Notes under the pieces: model-generated
What the model was told of the DNA's origin: nothing
Databases searched by the model: none
The model's input: the letters and a program-made list of their open reading frames with translations, nothing else
In this document: positions 1-8,048 of the stretch, piece by piece
Layout: each line of letters starts with the position of its first letter
Numbering within the stretch: the stretch's first letter is position 1
DNA from: Streptomyces sp. sk2.1
GTDB lineage: Bacteria > Actinomycetota > Actinomycetes > Streptomycetales > Streptomycetaceae
Assembly (NCBI RefSeq): GCF_008120935.1
Contig: NZ_RDBO01000044.1
Coordinates: 26,467 to 72,804, forward strand
Direction: 5' to 3'
DNA length: 46,338 nt
Made by a program: the position numbers and the translations under genes

Positions 1-3000
1 CCCTGCGAATGACCCACCACCGCATCCGGCACCACACCGAAGGACCGCCACAGCTCCGCAAGCGACACCATCACCGCCCACAGAGCCGGCTGCACCACAT
101 CCACCCGCTCCAGAAGCCCGGCACCCCCCTCGGTGAGCAGCACCTCCAGCAGATCCCACTCCACGAACGGCGCCAGAACCCGCGCACACTCCTCCAACCG
201 CGCCCGGAACACCGGCGAATCCGCATACAACCCCGCAGCCATCCCCACCCACTGCGACCCCTGACCCGGGAAAACGAACACCGTCCGGCCCTGCGCAACA
301 GGCCGCGACAGTCCTTCCTCCTCCGCCACGGCCTCCAGACCCCGCAGCAGCTCCTCACGGTCGGTCCCGACGACGACCGCCCGGTGGTCGAAGGCCGTAC
401 GGGCATGCACCAGCGCGGAACCGACCGCGACCGGGTCCAGCTCCGGCCGCTCGGCGACGAAACCGGCCAGCCTGGCGGCCTGCTCCCGCAACGCCGCACC
501 ACTCCGGGCCGACAACACCCACGGCACCGGGCCCTCGTCGATGGCCGTTTCGTCCGGCCCCGCTTCCTCCGCCGGAGCCTGCTCCAGAATCAGATGTGCG
601 TTCGTACCGGAGATACCGAAGGCGGACACGGCCGCGCGGCGCGGGCGGTCCAGCTTCGGCCAGGGTTGTTCCCGCGTCAGCAGCGAGACGGCACCCGACT
701 CCCAGTCCACGTGCGGAGTCGGTTCGTCGACGTGCAGGGTCTGCGGAAGTACGCCCTGCTGCATCGAGACGATCATCTTGATCACCCCGGCGACGCCTGC
801 GGCAGCCATGGTGTGCCCGATGTTGGACTTCAACGAGCCGAGCCACAAGGGCTGTTCGGGCGTGTGCTCCTGACCGTACGTGGCCAGCAGCGCCTGCGCC
901 TCGATCGGGTCACCGAGCCTGGTGCCGGTGCCGTGCGCCTCGACCACATCCACGTCCGCACCCGTCAGCCCCGCATTCGCCAGCGCCTGCCGGATCACCC
1001 GCTGCTGCGAGGGGCCGTTCGGCGCCGTCAGACCATTGCTGGCACCGTCCTGATTGACCGCACTGCCCCGCACCACCGCCAGGACCTCGTGCCCGTTGCG
1101 CCGCGCGTCCGACAACCGCTCCAGGAGCAGGACGCCCACGGCCTCGCCCCAGGCGGTGCCGTCCGCGCCCGCGGCGAACGCCTTGATGCGGCCGTCCGTG
1201 GCGAGCCCGCGCTGCCGGCTGAACTCGGTGAAGAACCCCGGTGTCGGCATGACCGAGACCCCGCCCGCCACGGCGAGCGAGCACTCGCCGCCGCGCAGCG
1301 CCTGGGCGGCCTGGTGGAGGGCGACCAGCGACGACGAGCACGCCGTGTCGATGGTGATCGCGGGCCCTTCCAGACCGAGGAAGTACGCCAGCCGCCCGGA
1401 GAGGACGCTGGTCGTCTTTCCGGTCAGCATCAGGCCGTCCACGCCCTCCGACGCCTCGTGCATGGGCGAGCCGTACTCCTGGAACAGCGCGCCGATGAAG
1501 ACACCGGCCTGGCTGCCCTCCAGGGAATGCGGACGGATGCCCGCCCTCTCGAACGCCTCCCAGGCGGTCTCCAGGAGCAGCCGCTGCTGCGGGTCCATGG
1601 CGAGCGCCTCGCGCGGGCTGATCCCGAAGAACTCCTCGTCGAACCGGGCCGCGTCGTACAGGAAGGAGCCCTTGGTGACGTAGCTCCTGTTCGACCGGTC
1701 GGGGTCGGCGTCGTGCAGGGTGTCGAGCTCCCAGCCCCGGTCGGTGGGGAGGTCCGCGACGGTGTCGCGGCCGGAGGAGAGGAGGTCCCACAGTCCTTCC
1801 GGTGTCGATACGTCGCCAGGCAGGCGGCAGCCGAGGCCGATGACGACGACGGGGTCGTCGGCCGTGTCCCCGGCGGCCGGGACCGGTGCCGGGGCCTGGG
1901 CCGTCGCCCCGGTGGCGGTGTCCGCGTCGTCGCACAGTTCGCCGCGCAGGTGGGCGACCATCGCCGTGGGGGTCGGGTGGTCGAAGACGGCCGTGGCCGA
2001 CAGCCGCAGCCGGGTCGCCGCGTTGAGCCGGTTGCGCAGTTCGACCGAGGACAGCGAGTCGAAGCCGAGCGTCTTGAACTTGCTGTCGGCACGGATCGCG
2101 TCGGGTGCGGAGTGGCCCAGAACGGCCGCGGCGTGACCGCGCACCATGTCGAGGAGCGCCTTGTCCAGTTCGGCCCCGGAGAGGTGGGCGAACGGGTGCG
2201 AGGCGCCGTCGGTGGTGACGCCCGTGGCCACGGCACGACGGGTACGGGCACGGGTGCGGACGAGTCCGCCGAGTACGGCGGCGAGCGAGCCGGAGTCGGC
2301 CTGCGCGCGCAGCCGTGCGACGTCGAGGCGCACGGGTACGAGGGCCGCTTCGGGGGTGGCGATCGCCGCGTCGAAGAGCGCGAGCCCCTCGTCGGTGGCG
2401 AGCGGGACCAGTCCGGTGCGGGCCATGCGGGCGATGTCCACGTCGTCGAGGTCGCCGGTCAGTCCGCTGCGCTGGTCCCAGAATCCCCAGGCGAGCGAGG
2501 TCGCTTCGCGTCCCTCGGCGCGGCGGTGCTGGGCCAGCGCGTCCAGGTGGACGTTGGCGGCGGCGTAGTTGCCCTGGCCCGCGCCACCGATCGCGCCCAT
2601 CACGGAGGAGAAGAGGACGAAGGCGGCGAGGTCGAGGTCCCGGGTCAGTTCGTGCAGGTACCAGGCCGCGTCCGCCTTGGGACGCAGCACCGCGTCCACC
2701 CGCCGCGGCGTCAACGCCGTCACCGTACCGTCGTCCAGCACCCCCGCCGTGTGCACCACCGCCGTCAACGGATGCTCCGCCGGAACCGACCCCAGCAGCT
2801 CCGCCGCGCCGAGGGACGCGAAGCGACCTCGCTCGCCTGGGGATTCTGGGACCAGCGCAGCGGACTGACCGTCAAGAACTACGTGGCCCAGCTCGATCAA
2901 CTCACGCGCGAACTCATCAGTCAGCACACCTACAGGCAGCCTCGGTACCTCCTCCAACAGGGTCGACACCTGCCGGTGGTTGAAAACGGTGTCCGCGTAC

Positions 3001-3149
3001 GGCAGCAGGTGTCCCAGCATTGGAAACACTGACTGATCAAGACCAGCCAGCTCAGGCCCCCAGGCCACACCGTGCTTCGCGCGGGCCTCGATCGTGCCGT
3101 TCTCGCGTCGGATCTGGAGATCAATCACGATCAGATCGTATGGCCTCAT
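1..3149 (-). CDS. Type I modular polyketide synthase, partial at left edge and with a chimeric 5' end
   Basis: The minus frame is open from the ATG at 3149 to base 1. Reading leftward it shows the second half of a ketoreductase (about 2800-2420, with [11 protein letters not shown] and the catalytic-region motif [15 protein letters not shown]), a docking/linker stretch, an ACP (about 2200-2000, phosphopantetheine site [11 protein letters not shown]), a complete ketosynthase (about 1860-570; Cys in DTACSSSL, His in EAHGTGT and NIGHT) and the start of an acyltransferase ([13 protein letters not shown], then GHSQG at the edge). It would extend a polyketide chain by one module. The 5' part is abnormal. 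Codons 1 to about 93 (beginning [12 protein letters not shown]) resemble no PKS, and the KR lacks its NADPH-binding N-terminal half. The switch falls on a 71-bp inverted repeat (see findings). The start codon and the biological reality of the fusion are therefore uncertain; the PKS assignment is not. Confidence 0.9.
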   Translation of the reverse strand, partial: MRPYDLIVIDLQIRRENGTIEARAKHGVAWGPELAGLDQSVFPMLGHLLPYADTVFNHRQVSTLLEEVPRLPVGVLTDEFARELIELGHVVLDGQSAALVPESPGERGRFASLGAAELLGSVPAEHPLTAVVHTAGVLDDGTVTALTPRRVDAVLRPKADAAWYLHELTRDLDLAAFVLFSSVMGAIGGAGQGNYAAANVHLDALAQHRRAEGREATSLAWGFWDQRSGLTGDLDDVDIARMARTGLVPLATDEGLALFDAAIATPEAALVPVRLDVARLRAQADSGSLAAVLGGLVRTRARTRRAVATGVTTDGASHPFAHLSGAELDKALLDMVRGHAAAVLGHSAPDAIRADSKFKTLGFDSLSSVELRNRLNAATRLRLSATAVFDHPTPTAMVAHLRGELCDDADTATGATAQAPAPVPAAGDTADDPVVVIGLGCRLPGDVSTPEGLWDLLSSGRDTVADLPTDRGWELDTLHDADPDRSNRSYVTKGSFLYDAARFDEEFFGISPREALAMDPQQRLLLETAWEAFERAGIRPHSLEGSQAGVFIGALFQEYGSPMHEASEGVDGLMLTGKTTSVLSGRLAYFLGLEGPAITIDTACSSSLVALHQAAQALRGGECSLAVAGGVSVMPTPGFFTEFSRQRGLATDGRIKAFAAGADGTAWGEAVGVLLLERLSDARRNGHEVLAVVRGSAVNQDGASNGLTAPNGPSQQRVIRQALANAGLTGADVDVVEAHGTGTRLGDPIEAQALLATYGQEHTPEQPLWLGSLKSNIGHTMAAAGVAGVIKMIVSMQQGVLPQTLHVDEPTPHVDWESGAVSLLTREQPWPKLDRPRRAAVSAFGISGTNAHLILEQAPAEEAGPDETAIDEGPVPWVLSARSGAALREQAARLAGFVAERPELDPVAVGSALVHARTAFDHRAVVVGTDREELLRGLEAVAEEEGLSRPVAQGRTVFVFPGQGSQWVGMAAGLYADSPVFRARLEECARVLAPFVEWDLLEVLLTEGGAGLLERVDVVQPALWAVMVSLAELWRSFGVVPDAVVGHSQ
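2456..2526 (-). repeat. Inverted repeat, arm within the KR coding sequence (pairs with 2801-2871)
   Basis: These 71 bases are the perfect reverse complement of 2801-2871. This arm is in its natural context: it encodes the KR stretch around [14 protein letters not shown], and the flanking PKS sequence continues normally on both sides. Confidence 0.95.
2801..2871 (+). repeat. Inverted repeat, ectopic arm at the PKS/non-PKS junction
   Basis: This is a perfect 71-bp inverted copy of 2456-2526, with a 274-bp spacer between the arms. Here the KR segment lies antisense to the PKS frame and separates true KR sequence (below 2800) from unrelated sequence (above 2872). It therefore marks a rearrangement or assembly breakpoint. 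Confidence 0.95.
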
Positions 3150-3169
3150 GATCCGCCGGACAGAACCTA

Positions 3170-3331
3170 AGGGCTGTCCCGTAATCCCCGGTGGATCAGC
3201 GCGCGGCGTCAGATGCGGTGCATCGCAAGGCGGAGGAGCGTCCGCATACTGGATGTATTCGGACGTTCCGACAACGCAGCGAGGTGCTGTAGCTGTCGTC
3301 GCGCGCCCGCCGGGGATTACGGGACAGCCCT
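3170..3331. mobile_element. MITE-like element, 162 bp, with 22-bp perfect terminal inverted repeats
   Basis: The left end AGGGCTGTCCCGTAATCCCC (3170 on) is repeated inverted at 3310-3331. The dinucleotide TA flanks both ends (3168-3169 and 3332-3333), consistent with a TA target duplication as made by IS630/Tc1-like transposases. The interior has no coding potential, and much of it is itself imperfectly palindromic, so the whole element can fold into one long hairpin. It is probably non-autonomous and mobilised in trans. It sits between the chimeric PKS 5' end and the next minus-strand gene. Confidence 0.8.
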
Positions 3332-3393
3332 TAGACAACCGCTGCATCTGCCAGGAGCCCTGCCGCGTTACCCGCCCGGCCCGGGCAATCTCC

Positions 3394-3855
3394 TCACATA
3401 CCCTCAAGCCGTTCATGGAGCTCCTCGGCGAATCGCGTCCGGTAGACGCCGTGGACGATGGCCCCGGGAGACTGGTAGCCCCTGTGCTCAGGGTCCGAGA
3501 CATCCCCGTCCCAGGGCGCCACGCCTTCTGGAAGCAGCGGAGCACGGCCCAGATACATCTGAGCGACTTCTTCCAGCCGTAGTTCTCCCACAACCACCGA
3601 GCTCCACAGCCCGTAGCCCTGCCCGACCACCCACATACACAAATCTTCGGTGCTGTCTTCGGACCAGACGTCCCCATCCACGCTCACACCTTCCGAGAAG
3701 TCGGCCAGCGATTCCGCCGCGGACTCGTATGCGAGTGCGAAGGCTTCAAGCACCTCCCGCGAGTGGGACTCCAACCACAACTCCAGGGCAGACAGACGCG
3801 GTCGTGTCGCTTCCAAGACCTCCCAGAACCAATCAGAAACATGATCCGGTCCCAT
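3394..3855 (-). CDS. Hypothetical protein, DUF4240-like
   Basis: This encodes 153 aa, soluble and acidic, with no signal peptide or membrane segment. The ATG at 3855 is chosen over an upstream in-frame ATG (3921) because AGGAG lies 6 bases before it (caggagccgag). The central stretch ([18 protein letters not shown]) follows the pattern of DUF4240 proteins (S-D-D, W, V, Q-G), the family of the gene at 31221. DUF4240 genes are common orphans in Streptomyces and often sit near polymorphic-toxin or WGR-type genes; no biochemical role is established. The family link is inferred from weak similarity. The gene looks intact and stands alone downstream of the MITE. Confidence 0.75.
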   Translation of the reverse strand: MGPDHVSDWFWEVLEATRPRLSALELWLESHSREVLEAFALAYESAAESLADFSEGVSVDGDVWSEDSTEDLCMWVVGQGYGLWSSVVVGELRLEEVAQMYLGRAPLLPEGVAPWDGDVSDPEHRGYQSPGAIVHGVYRTRFAEELHERLEGM

Positions 3856-4356
3856 CTCGGCTCCTGTGTCGACGTTGCGGTACTCGCCCGACCGTACAGA
3901 GCGGTGGAGTTCCCTGGACACTCCTGGGCCTCATCGTCGGCGAATGGCGCTGACCATCTGCACAGTCACCGGTTTACAGCCAGGCACTCATGGCCTCGAT
4001 ACGCAGGCTCCTGCTGCGTCCTGACAGCCCCGTCCGTGTCTGCTCGGCGTGATCTGCCACGGTCGCAGGCCCCGAGCAGCCCATCAGTCCCATCCCCTCC
4101 TCCACCGGCAAGGAGGCGATGATGAGGTCGCGCCCCCGCTGGTCGAGCCGCGCAGGAGCCCGTGCAGCCCGCGCGGATAGGGGGCTGGGAAGCCGGTGAG
4201 GGAAAGGGGAAGGAAGTCGCCCACCCGGTGTCCCGGCTCCTGCGCCGGTTCCGCCGCGGCGATGGCCTTCTCCGGCTCGGCGGGGACGACCCGCGCGCAC
4301 GGCTCGTGGTGCTCCTCGCGCGTCGCCCCGCCGGGCCGGAGGATGCTCAAGGCATC
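3856..4356. other. Intergenic, no supportable gene
   Basis: This holds the promoter and leader of the minus-strand gene starting at 3855 and the 3' flank of the HAD gene. Short minus-strand frames exist between 3974 and 4350 (one begins with TTG at 4350, just past the HAD stop), but they lack a ribosome site and recognisable motifs. They may be decayed sequence. Confidence 0.5.
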
Positions 4357-5043
4357 TCAGCCGTCCCGTCCGCTCCAGGCATGGGCCCATGCCTGGAGTT
4401 CCGGATCAGCCAGAGTGCGCAGCCACAGGTCGGCCTGGTCAGCCTCTTCCGCGGCCGGTCGAGGTCCCACGCCGAGCACGCGCATGCCGGCTCTCCGGGC
4501 CGACTCGGCCCCGGTGACCGAGTCTTCCACCGCCATCGCGTCCTCGGGCCGCACGCCGCACAGGCGGACCGCGGTGGCGTAGACGTCGGGATGGGGTTTC
4601 GGCAGCAGCCCGTCACCCGCGACGACGACATGGGCGAAGTAGCTGAGCAGGCCGACCCGGGCAAGGGTGGACTCGACCACGTCCAACGGGCAGTTGCTGG
4701 CGACCGCGAGCGGGATGTGGTGGGCGGCGAGGCGGACCAGTGCCGCCGCGCCCGGCATGGTCACGGGGTCTTCGGCGACGAGCGCCGTGAATTGCCTCAG
4801 GAGTGCGTGCGTCATGTCGTCGGCGAGTTGCGGCTTTCCGGCCTCTCTGGCCATGAGGCTGCCGCACTCGGTGTAGTGCACGCCCTTGGCCCGATCGGCG
4901 AAGCCTGGGCGGGGTTTCAGACCGAACTCTCCGAAGACCCGGCTGCGCGCGTCCTGCCAGTGTCGTTCGGTATCAACGAGGGTTCCGTCACAGTCGAAGA
5001 CGATGGCGGCTGGGAACCAGATGAAGATGCGACGAGGTGACAT
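4357..5043 (-). CDS. HAD-superfamily hydrolase, subfamily IA (phosphoglycolate/beta-phosphoglucomutase type)
   Basis: The 228-aa protein is of normal length for the family. HAD motif I is FDCDGTLVDTE (residues about 17-27, nucleophile Asp and general-acid Asp), motif II is ASNCPLD, motif III Lys is in LPKPHPDVY, and motif IV is AVEDSVTG. The cap between motifs I and II is helical, as in subfamily IA. It is expected to be a cytoplasmic phosphatase or phosphomutase acting on a small phosphorylated metabolite; the substrate cannot be read from sequence. It is a monocistronic minus-strand gene. The ATG at 5043 gives MSPRR; starts a few codons in are possible because the core begins only at residue 13. 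Confidence 0.9.
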   Translation of the reverse strand: MSPRRIFIWFPAAIVFDCDGTLVDTERHWQDARSRVFGEFGLKPRPGFADRAKGVHYTECGSLMAREAGKPQLADDMTHALLRQFTALVAEDPVTMPGAAALVRLAAHHIPLAVASNCPLDVVESTLARVGLLSYFAHVVVAGDGLLPKPHPDVYATAVRLCGVRPEDAMAVEDSVTGAESARRAGMRVLGVGPRPAAEEADQADLWLRTLADPELQAWAHAWSGRDG

Positions 5044-5615
5044 TTACCTGCCGTTCTCGAAAGAGCGCGCCGCCCCGCGTCGTTGATGCTCGCAGTAGGA
5101 AGCAGGGCGCTGCGGAGAGGCGCGCCTGGCCGCAGAGAGTGCGCGCCGTCGAACGAGCTCCCGTTCGACCACGCGTGAAGGCCGATGCCTCGTCTCCGGG
5201 TCCTCCGGCAAAGGACGTCGTCCGATTTTCTCCGGATGACCCCAGAAACATCGTGATGACTACGTTAATTCCTCGACCAAGTGGACGCAATCATCATTTT
5301 GAGTGTTTGACGGAACACCCATTACCCAGTACTCGCGATGCGCGCGCGACAACCGATAACAGGCGCGCCAGAAACTCTCCCCCCAACTCAAGTGGAAACA
5401 AGGGGAGTTGACTGTAGATTCCGGACCACGGAGACGGGCGCCCGCACAGGCAGCAACGACAGGGAGCGAATCTTCGGGATTGACCGTACTCACGTACGAC
5501 CCAAGAACAATAATAATCTCCAAGCATTAACGGCGCGGAGCGCCGTGTGTGCGCTACGGCGCACGACTTTCCTTGATCAAGAAAATGCGAACTGACGAAC
5601 GAGGGTGGAACACGC
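5044..5615. promoter_or_regulatory. Relatively AT-rich leader upstream of the butyrolactone-receptor-like gene
   Basis: No gene is supportable here. From about 5240 the composition drops in GC compared with the rest of the window, as is common for regulatory DNA in streptomycetes. Possible -35 hexamers are TTGACG (5307) and TTGACC (5480), but neither has a clean -10. Two adjacent perfect hairpins lie just upstream of the start: CGGCGC-GGA-GCGCCG (about 5530-5544) and GTGCGC-TACG-GCGCAC (about 5549-5564). I looked for a classical autoregulatory element of the ScbR/ArpA type and did not find a convincing one. Confidence 0.4.
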
Positions 5616-6257
5616 ATGCAGGACAGGGCGCGTGCAACGCGAAGGTCCCTACTGGAAGCCGCAGCACACCTTTTCGTTGAACAAGGGTACGCGCGGACAA
5701 GCATCAATGAGATCAGTGACCTTTCAGGGCGCACCAGCGGAGCCGTCTATTTCCACTACTCCAGCAAGGAGAAGCTCGCACTGGCGGTAGTGCGCGAACA
5801 GTTCGCGTCCTGGCCGATGTTGAACGACCGCTATGCCGCCCCCGGGATACCGCCGTTGGAGAAGCTGGTCGCCCTCAGCTTCGATATCGCCAAGGCACTG
5901 CGCGACGACGTCATGACCCGGGCCGGCGCGCGCCTGTGGGCCGAGCGCCGCACCATCGACGTCGCCATACCCGCTCCCTTCGCCGTCTGGACGGCTGCCG
6001 CCACTCGCCTTCTGGCCAAGGCGCGCGACGACGGCGAACTGGCCGACGAAGTCGAGCCGTCGGGCACCGCCACCACCTTGGTGTGCTCGTTCTTCGGGCT
6101 GTACGACCTCACCGAGGAGATGGCGGAGCACGAGGATCTCCCCGACCGGCTGCACCGGTGGTGGATGCTGATCCTGAAGGCCCTGCAGGCGCGCCCCGAG
6201 CCCGCTGCCCTGGTGGCACGGGCCCTGGCGCACCACGGGTCGGCGCAACGAAGCTGA
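5616..6257 (+). CDS. TetR-family regulator, gamma-butyrolactone-receptor-like (ScbR/ArpA group)
   Basis: The 213-aa protein has an N-terminal helix-turn-helix (residues about 8-55: RRSLLEAAAHLFVEQGYART ... GAVYFHYSSKEKLA). The FHYSSKEKLA ending and the ligand domain (ALRDDVMTRAGARLWAER, then an FFGLYDLTEEMAEHEDLPDR-like stretch) match the layout of ScbR, ArpA and BarA receptors and their pseudo-receptors. Such proteins repress antibiotic-cluster genes and release DNA on binding a butyrolactone, or an antibiotic in the case of pseudo-receptors. The ATG at 5616 follows GAGGGTGG at suitable spacing. Its closeness to a PKS gene suggests a pathway-specific role, but no AfsA-like synthase gene is visible in the window, so receptor versus pseudo-receptor cannot be decided. 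Confidence 0.85.
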   Translation: MQDRARATRRSLLEAAAHLFVEQGYARTSINEISDLSGRTSGAVYFHYSSKEKLALAVVREQFASWPMLNDRYAAPGIPPLEKLVALSFDIAKALRDDVMTRAGARLWAERRTIDVAIPAPFAVWTAAATRLLAKARDDGELADEVEPSGTATTLVCSFFGLYDLTEEMAEHEDLPDRLHRWWMLILKALQARPEPAALVARALAHHGSAQRS

Positions 6258-7133
6258 GGGGCTGTCGGGGAAGCAGCGTTCGTGGTGACGTCGAAGGCCG
6301 GGCGAGTGGCCGAAATCGAGAAGCTCGGGATGGCGGGTCGGAGGGAAGGTGTGCCCCTGCCTCGCGGATCGGGTCCCGAGCGGGAGCGGCGGTTGGCCGG
6401 GCATTCTCCCCCGGCACCAGGGTGCCACTGCGGACGGGCAGTTGCCGAGGCCTGCCCGTACCCGGCCGCGGGCCGGCGCCGGGCGCGGGCGGGTACCTGT
6501 CGGGCGTCGTTGACGCACACCACATTGGCGTAGCCGGCCTCCACTTCCGGTCCTTGCGGTGCGGCTTGTCGCGGCCCTTCCGACGCTCCGTCCCGGGCCC
6601 CTGCGCCAAAGGCTCCGCAGGCGGTGCACGTGGCCCGACAGCCTCTCCTGCACATGTTCGCGCAGTCGCTGATGCGCGACGAGCTTCGCCTCCTTCGGAC
6701 GAAGCGCCAGCAGGTCCGCTTTCCACTGCGCGACCGAGGCACGGCAGTCCAGCTTGCCCGCGCGGGTCGCCGCGCTGCGGCGAAGGCCGCGGGAGATCGT
6801 GGACGGAGCACGGCCCGGCCGACGCCCTGTCCCACGGACTCCGGCTCCTTGCGCCCTCAGCAGCGGCCCTCCTCGCCCAGGAGCCCCTTGGCGATCTCGC
6901 GCCAGAACTCGCGCTCGACCTCACGTCGCAACGACGCGCCCCGGTGACTTCATCGAAGCTCCGCCATCTTGGAGTGGCTGGTCAGCGGGGTGGCGTTGCC
7001 TCGTTTCGGGGTGCTCGGGCTGGTCGTGGGCGGCAGTCCGTGTTGCAGATCGTCCGGCGGGGTGGTTCCACCGATGAGTTCACCGTCCTCGAACGGTCTA
7101 CCCGGCGACACGACCGTTCTCGACAGGAGTGCC
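6258..7133. other. Intergenic region with transposase debris
   Basis: About 880 bp without an intact gene. The right half holds the IS30-family remnant listed separately. 6258-6520 has no recognisable feature on either strand. Confidence 0.6.
6525..6937 (-). pseudogene. Degraded IS30-family transposase, N-terminal part
   Basis: Reading leftward from 6937 and switching frames, the minus strand gives pieces of the actinobacterial IS30 transposase in the right order: RREVEREFWREIAKGLLGEE; a stretch corresponding to STISRELRRNAATRAGKLDYR in intact copies; VAQWKADLLALRPKEAKLVA; LREHVQERLSGHV; and RKGRDKPHRKDRKW. At least one stop and two frameshifts break it, and the DDE catalytic C-terminal half is missing. 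Inactive. Confidence 0.7.
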
Positions 7134-7502
7134 ATGTCCACCATCCAGCCGGTGATCATTACTGCCGACCAGGACGTTCTGCTCGGCTTCTATACGAAAC
7201 TGTTCGGTGCTGAGGAAATCTTCCGGGTACCGGCGGAAGGCCCGGCCTTCTACCTCGGCTTGCGCATCGGCGACACCGACCTCGGGCTGGTGGCCAAGGC
7301 GAACCCGGGGACCGGGGCGGCGCCACGGATCCTGCTCAGCATCGGTGTCGACGACGTCGACGAGACGCTCGGCCGGGTGGAGGCGCTGGGCGGCTCGGTC
7401 CGCGGCGGCCCCAACGACATGCCGTGGGGACAGCGCGTCGCCCACATCCAGGACCCCGACGGCAACCCGGTGAACCTCACTCAGCCGACCCCGGCCCGGT
7501 GA
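7134..7502 (+). CDS. VOC (glyoxalase/bleomycin-resistance/dioxygenase) family protein
   Basis: The 122-aa protein has two beta-alpha-beta-beta-beta modules. The first begins IQPVIITADQDVLLGFYTKL and the second ends GQRVAHIQDPDGNPVNLTQP, the typical C-terminal signature of the VOC fold. Members are small metal-binding enzymes or antibiotic-sequestering proteins; the substrate is unknown. The ATG at 7134 follows ACAGGAGTGCC, a good ribosome site. The frame is open further upstream, but nothing supports an earlier start. It is flanked on both sides by transposase remnants and stands alone. Confidence 0.85.
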   Translation: MSTIQPVIITADQDVLLGFYTKLFGAEEIFRVPAEGPAFYLGLRIGDTDLGLVAKANPGTGAAPRILLSIGVDDVDETLGRVEALGGSVRGGPNDMPWGQRVAHIQDPDGNPVNLTQPTPAR

Positions 7503-7548
7503 CGCCGTTCCGGGGCATGTACTGATCGTGGACTGCCCCCGGTAGAGA

Positions 7549-7670
7549 TCAACCGTCGGCAGCGGCCTCGATGTTCGTCAGGACGAGCAGCGCGCGAGAC
7601 AGGTGGGTGGCACGGGCGGGGGCAGTACGGAGCTTGGTGAGAATCCGCCAGTTCTTCAGGTGAGCGAAGC
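7549..7670 (-). pseudogene. IS5-family transposase, C-terminal fragment
   Basis: The minus strand from 7670 encodes FAHLKNWRILTKLR, then THLSRALLVLTNIE and a stop at 7551-7549. This is the conserved tail of IS5-group transposases of streptomycetes. Everything upstream of this fragment is missing, so it is an inactive remnant. Confidence 0.75.
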
Positions 7671-7691
7671 CGTCCTGAAGAACTGGCGGAT
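7643..7691. repeat. 18-bp perfect inverted repeat with 13-nt spacer
   Basis: The arms are 7643-7660 and 7674-7691 (right arm CCTGAAGAACTGGCGGAT). The left arm is the LKNWRI codons of the IS5 fragment and the right arm is the same sequence inverted. It could form a hairpin, but it lies in transposase debris and is more likely the scar of a fold-back rearrangement than a terminator. Confidence 0.8.
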
Positions 7692-8048
7692 GCGGAGATC
7701 TGCGTCCCACCTGGAACCCCCTCCCCGGACCATCAAGATCCGTTATCAGAGTGTCCGCTTCAAAGGATCAGCCTCAGTGGCCCGGCTCGGTGCCGCGCGC
7801 GTGACACTCGCAAAACCGATTTGCCGCTGCCGGACAAAAGCCGGCGGTGCCAACCGCTCGTGGCACCCGGACAGGACAGCGGGCCGCTCCGCCGCTGTGA
7901 ACTCGGCAGGCGAAGCAGCGGGTCGGCTCCCTGTCCGCTCTGTGCGCTTCGGGTGAATTCCCGGCATGTTCCCGCTGGGTGAGTCCCTCCGGGCAAGAGC
8001 CCGCGCTCACGCTCGTTCAGGACGGACCATAGCCATCGGGAGATCGCC

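Larger units (their letters stand above)
7503..8048. other. Intergenic region upstream of hypX
   Basis: The first part holds the IS5-family remnant and an 18-bp inverted repeat (listed separately). The second part (7700-8048) shows no gene on either strand and presumably carries the hypX promoter. No clear -35/-10 pair was found. Confidence 0.5.

Noticed and set aside
9..3032. A 1007-codon open frame on the + strand
   Set aside because: It is antisense to clear KS, ACP and KR motifs on the minus strand. The product is Arg/His/Gly-rich without domains. High GC keeps the opposite frame open.
4084..4350. An 88-codon minus-strand frame after the HAD gene
   Set aside because: TTG start without ribosome site and no recognisable motif; at best decayed sequence.
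4162..5040. A 292-codon + strand frame
   Set aside because: Shadow of the HAD hydrolase, whose motifs are all on the minus strand.
5044..5615. A classical butyrolactone autoregulatory element (ACCGG/C-type palindrome)
   Set aside because: I could not find a convincing 22-26 bp palindrome of that type; only short unrelated hairpins are present.
5294..5734. A 146-codon minus-strand frame across the butyrolactone-receptor leader
   Set aside because: It overlaps the start of the TetR gene, and its Cys/Arg/Ser-rich product matches nothing.
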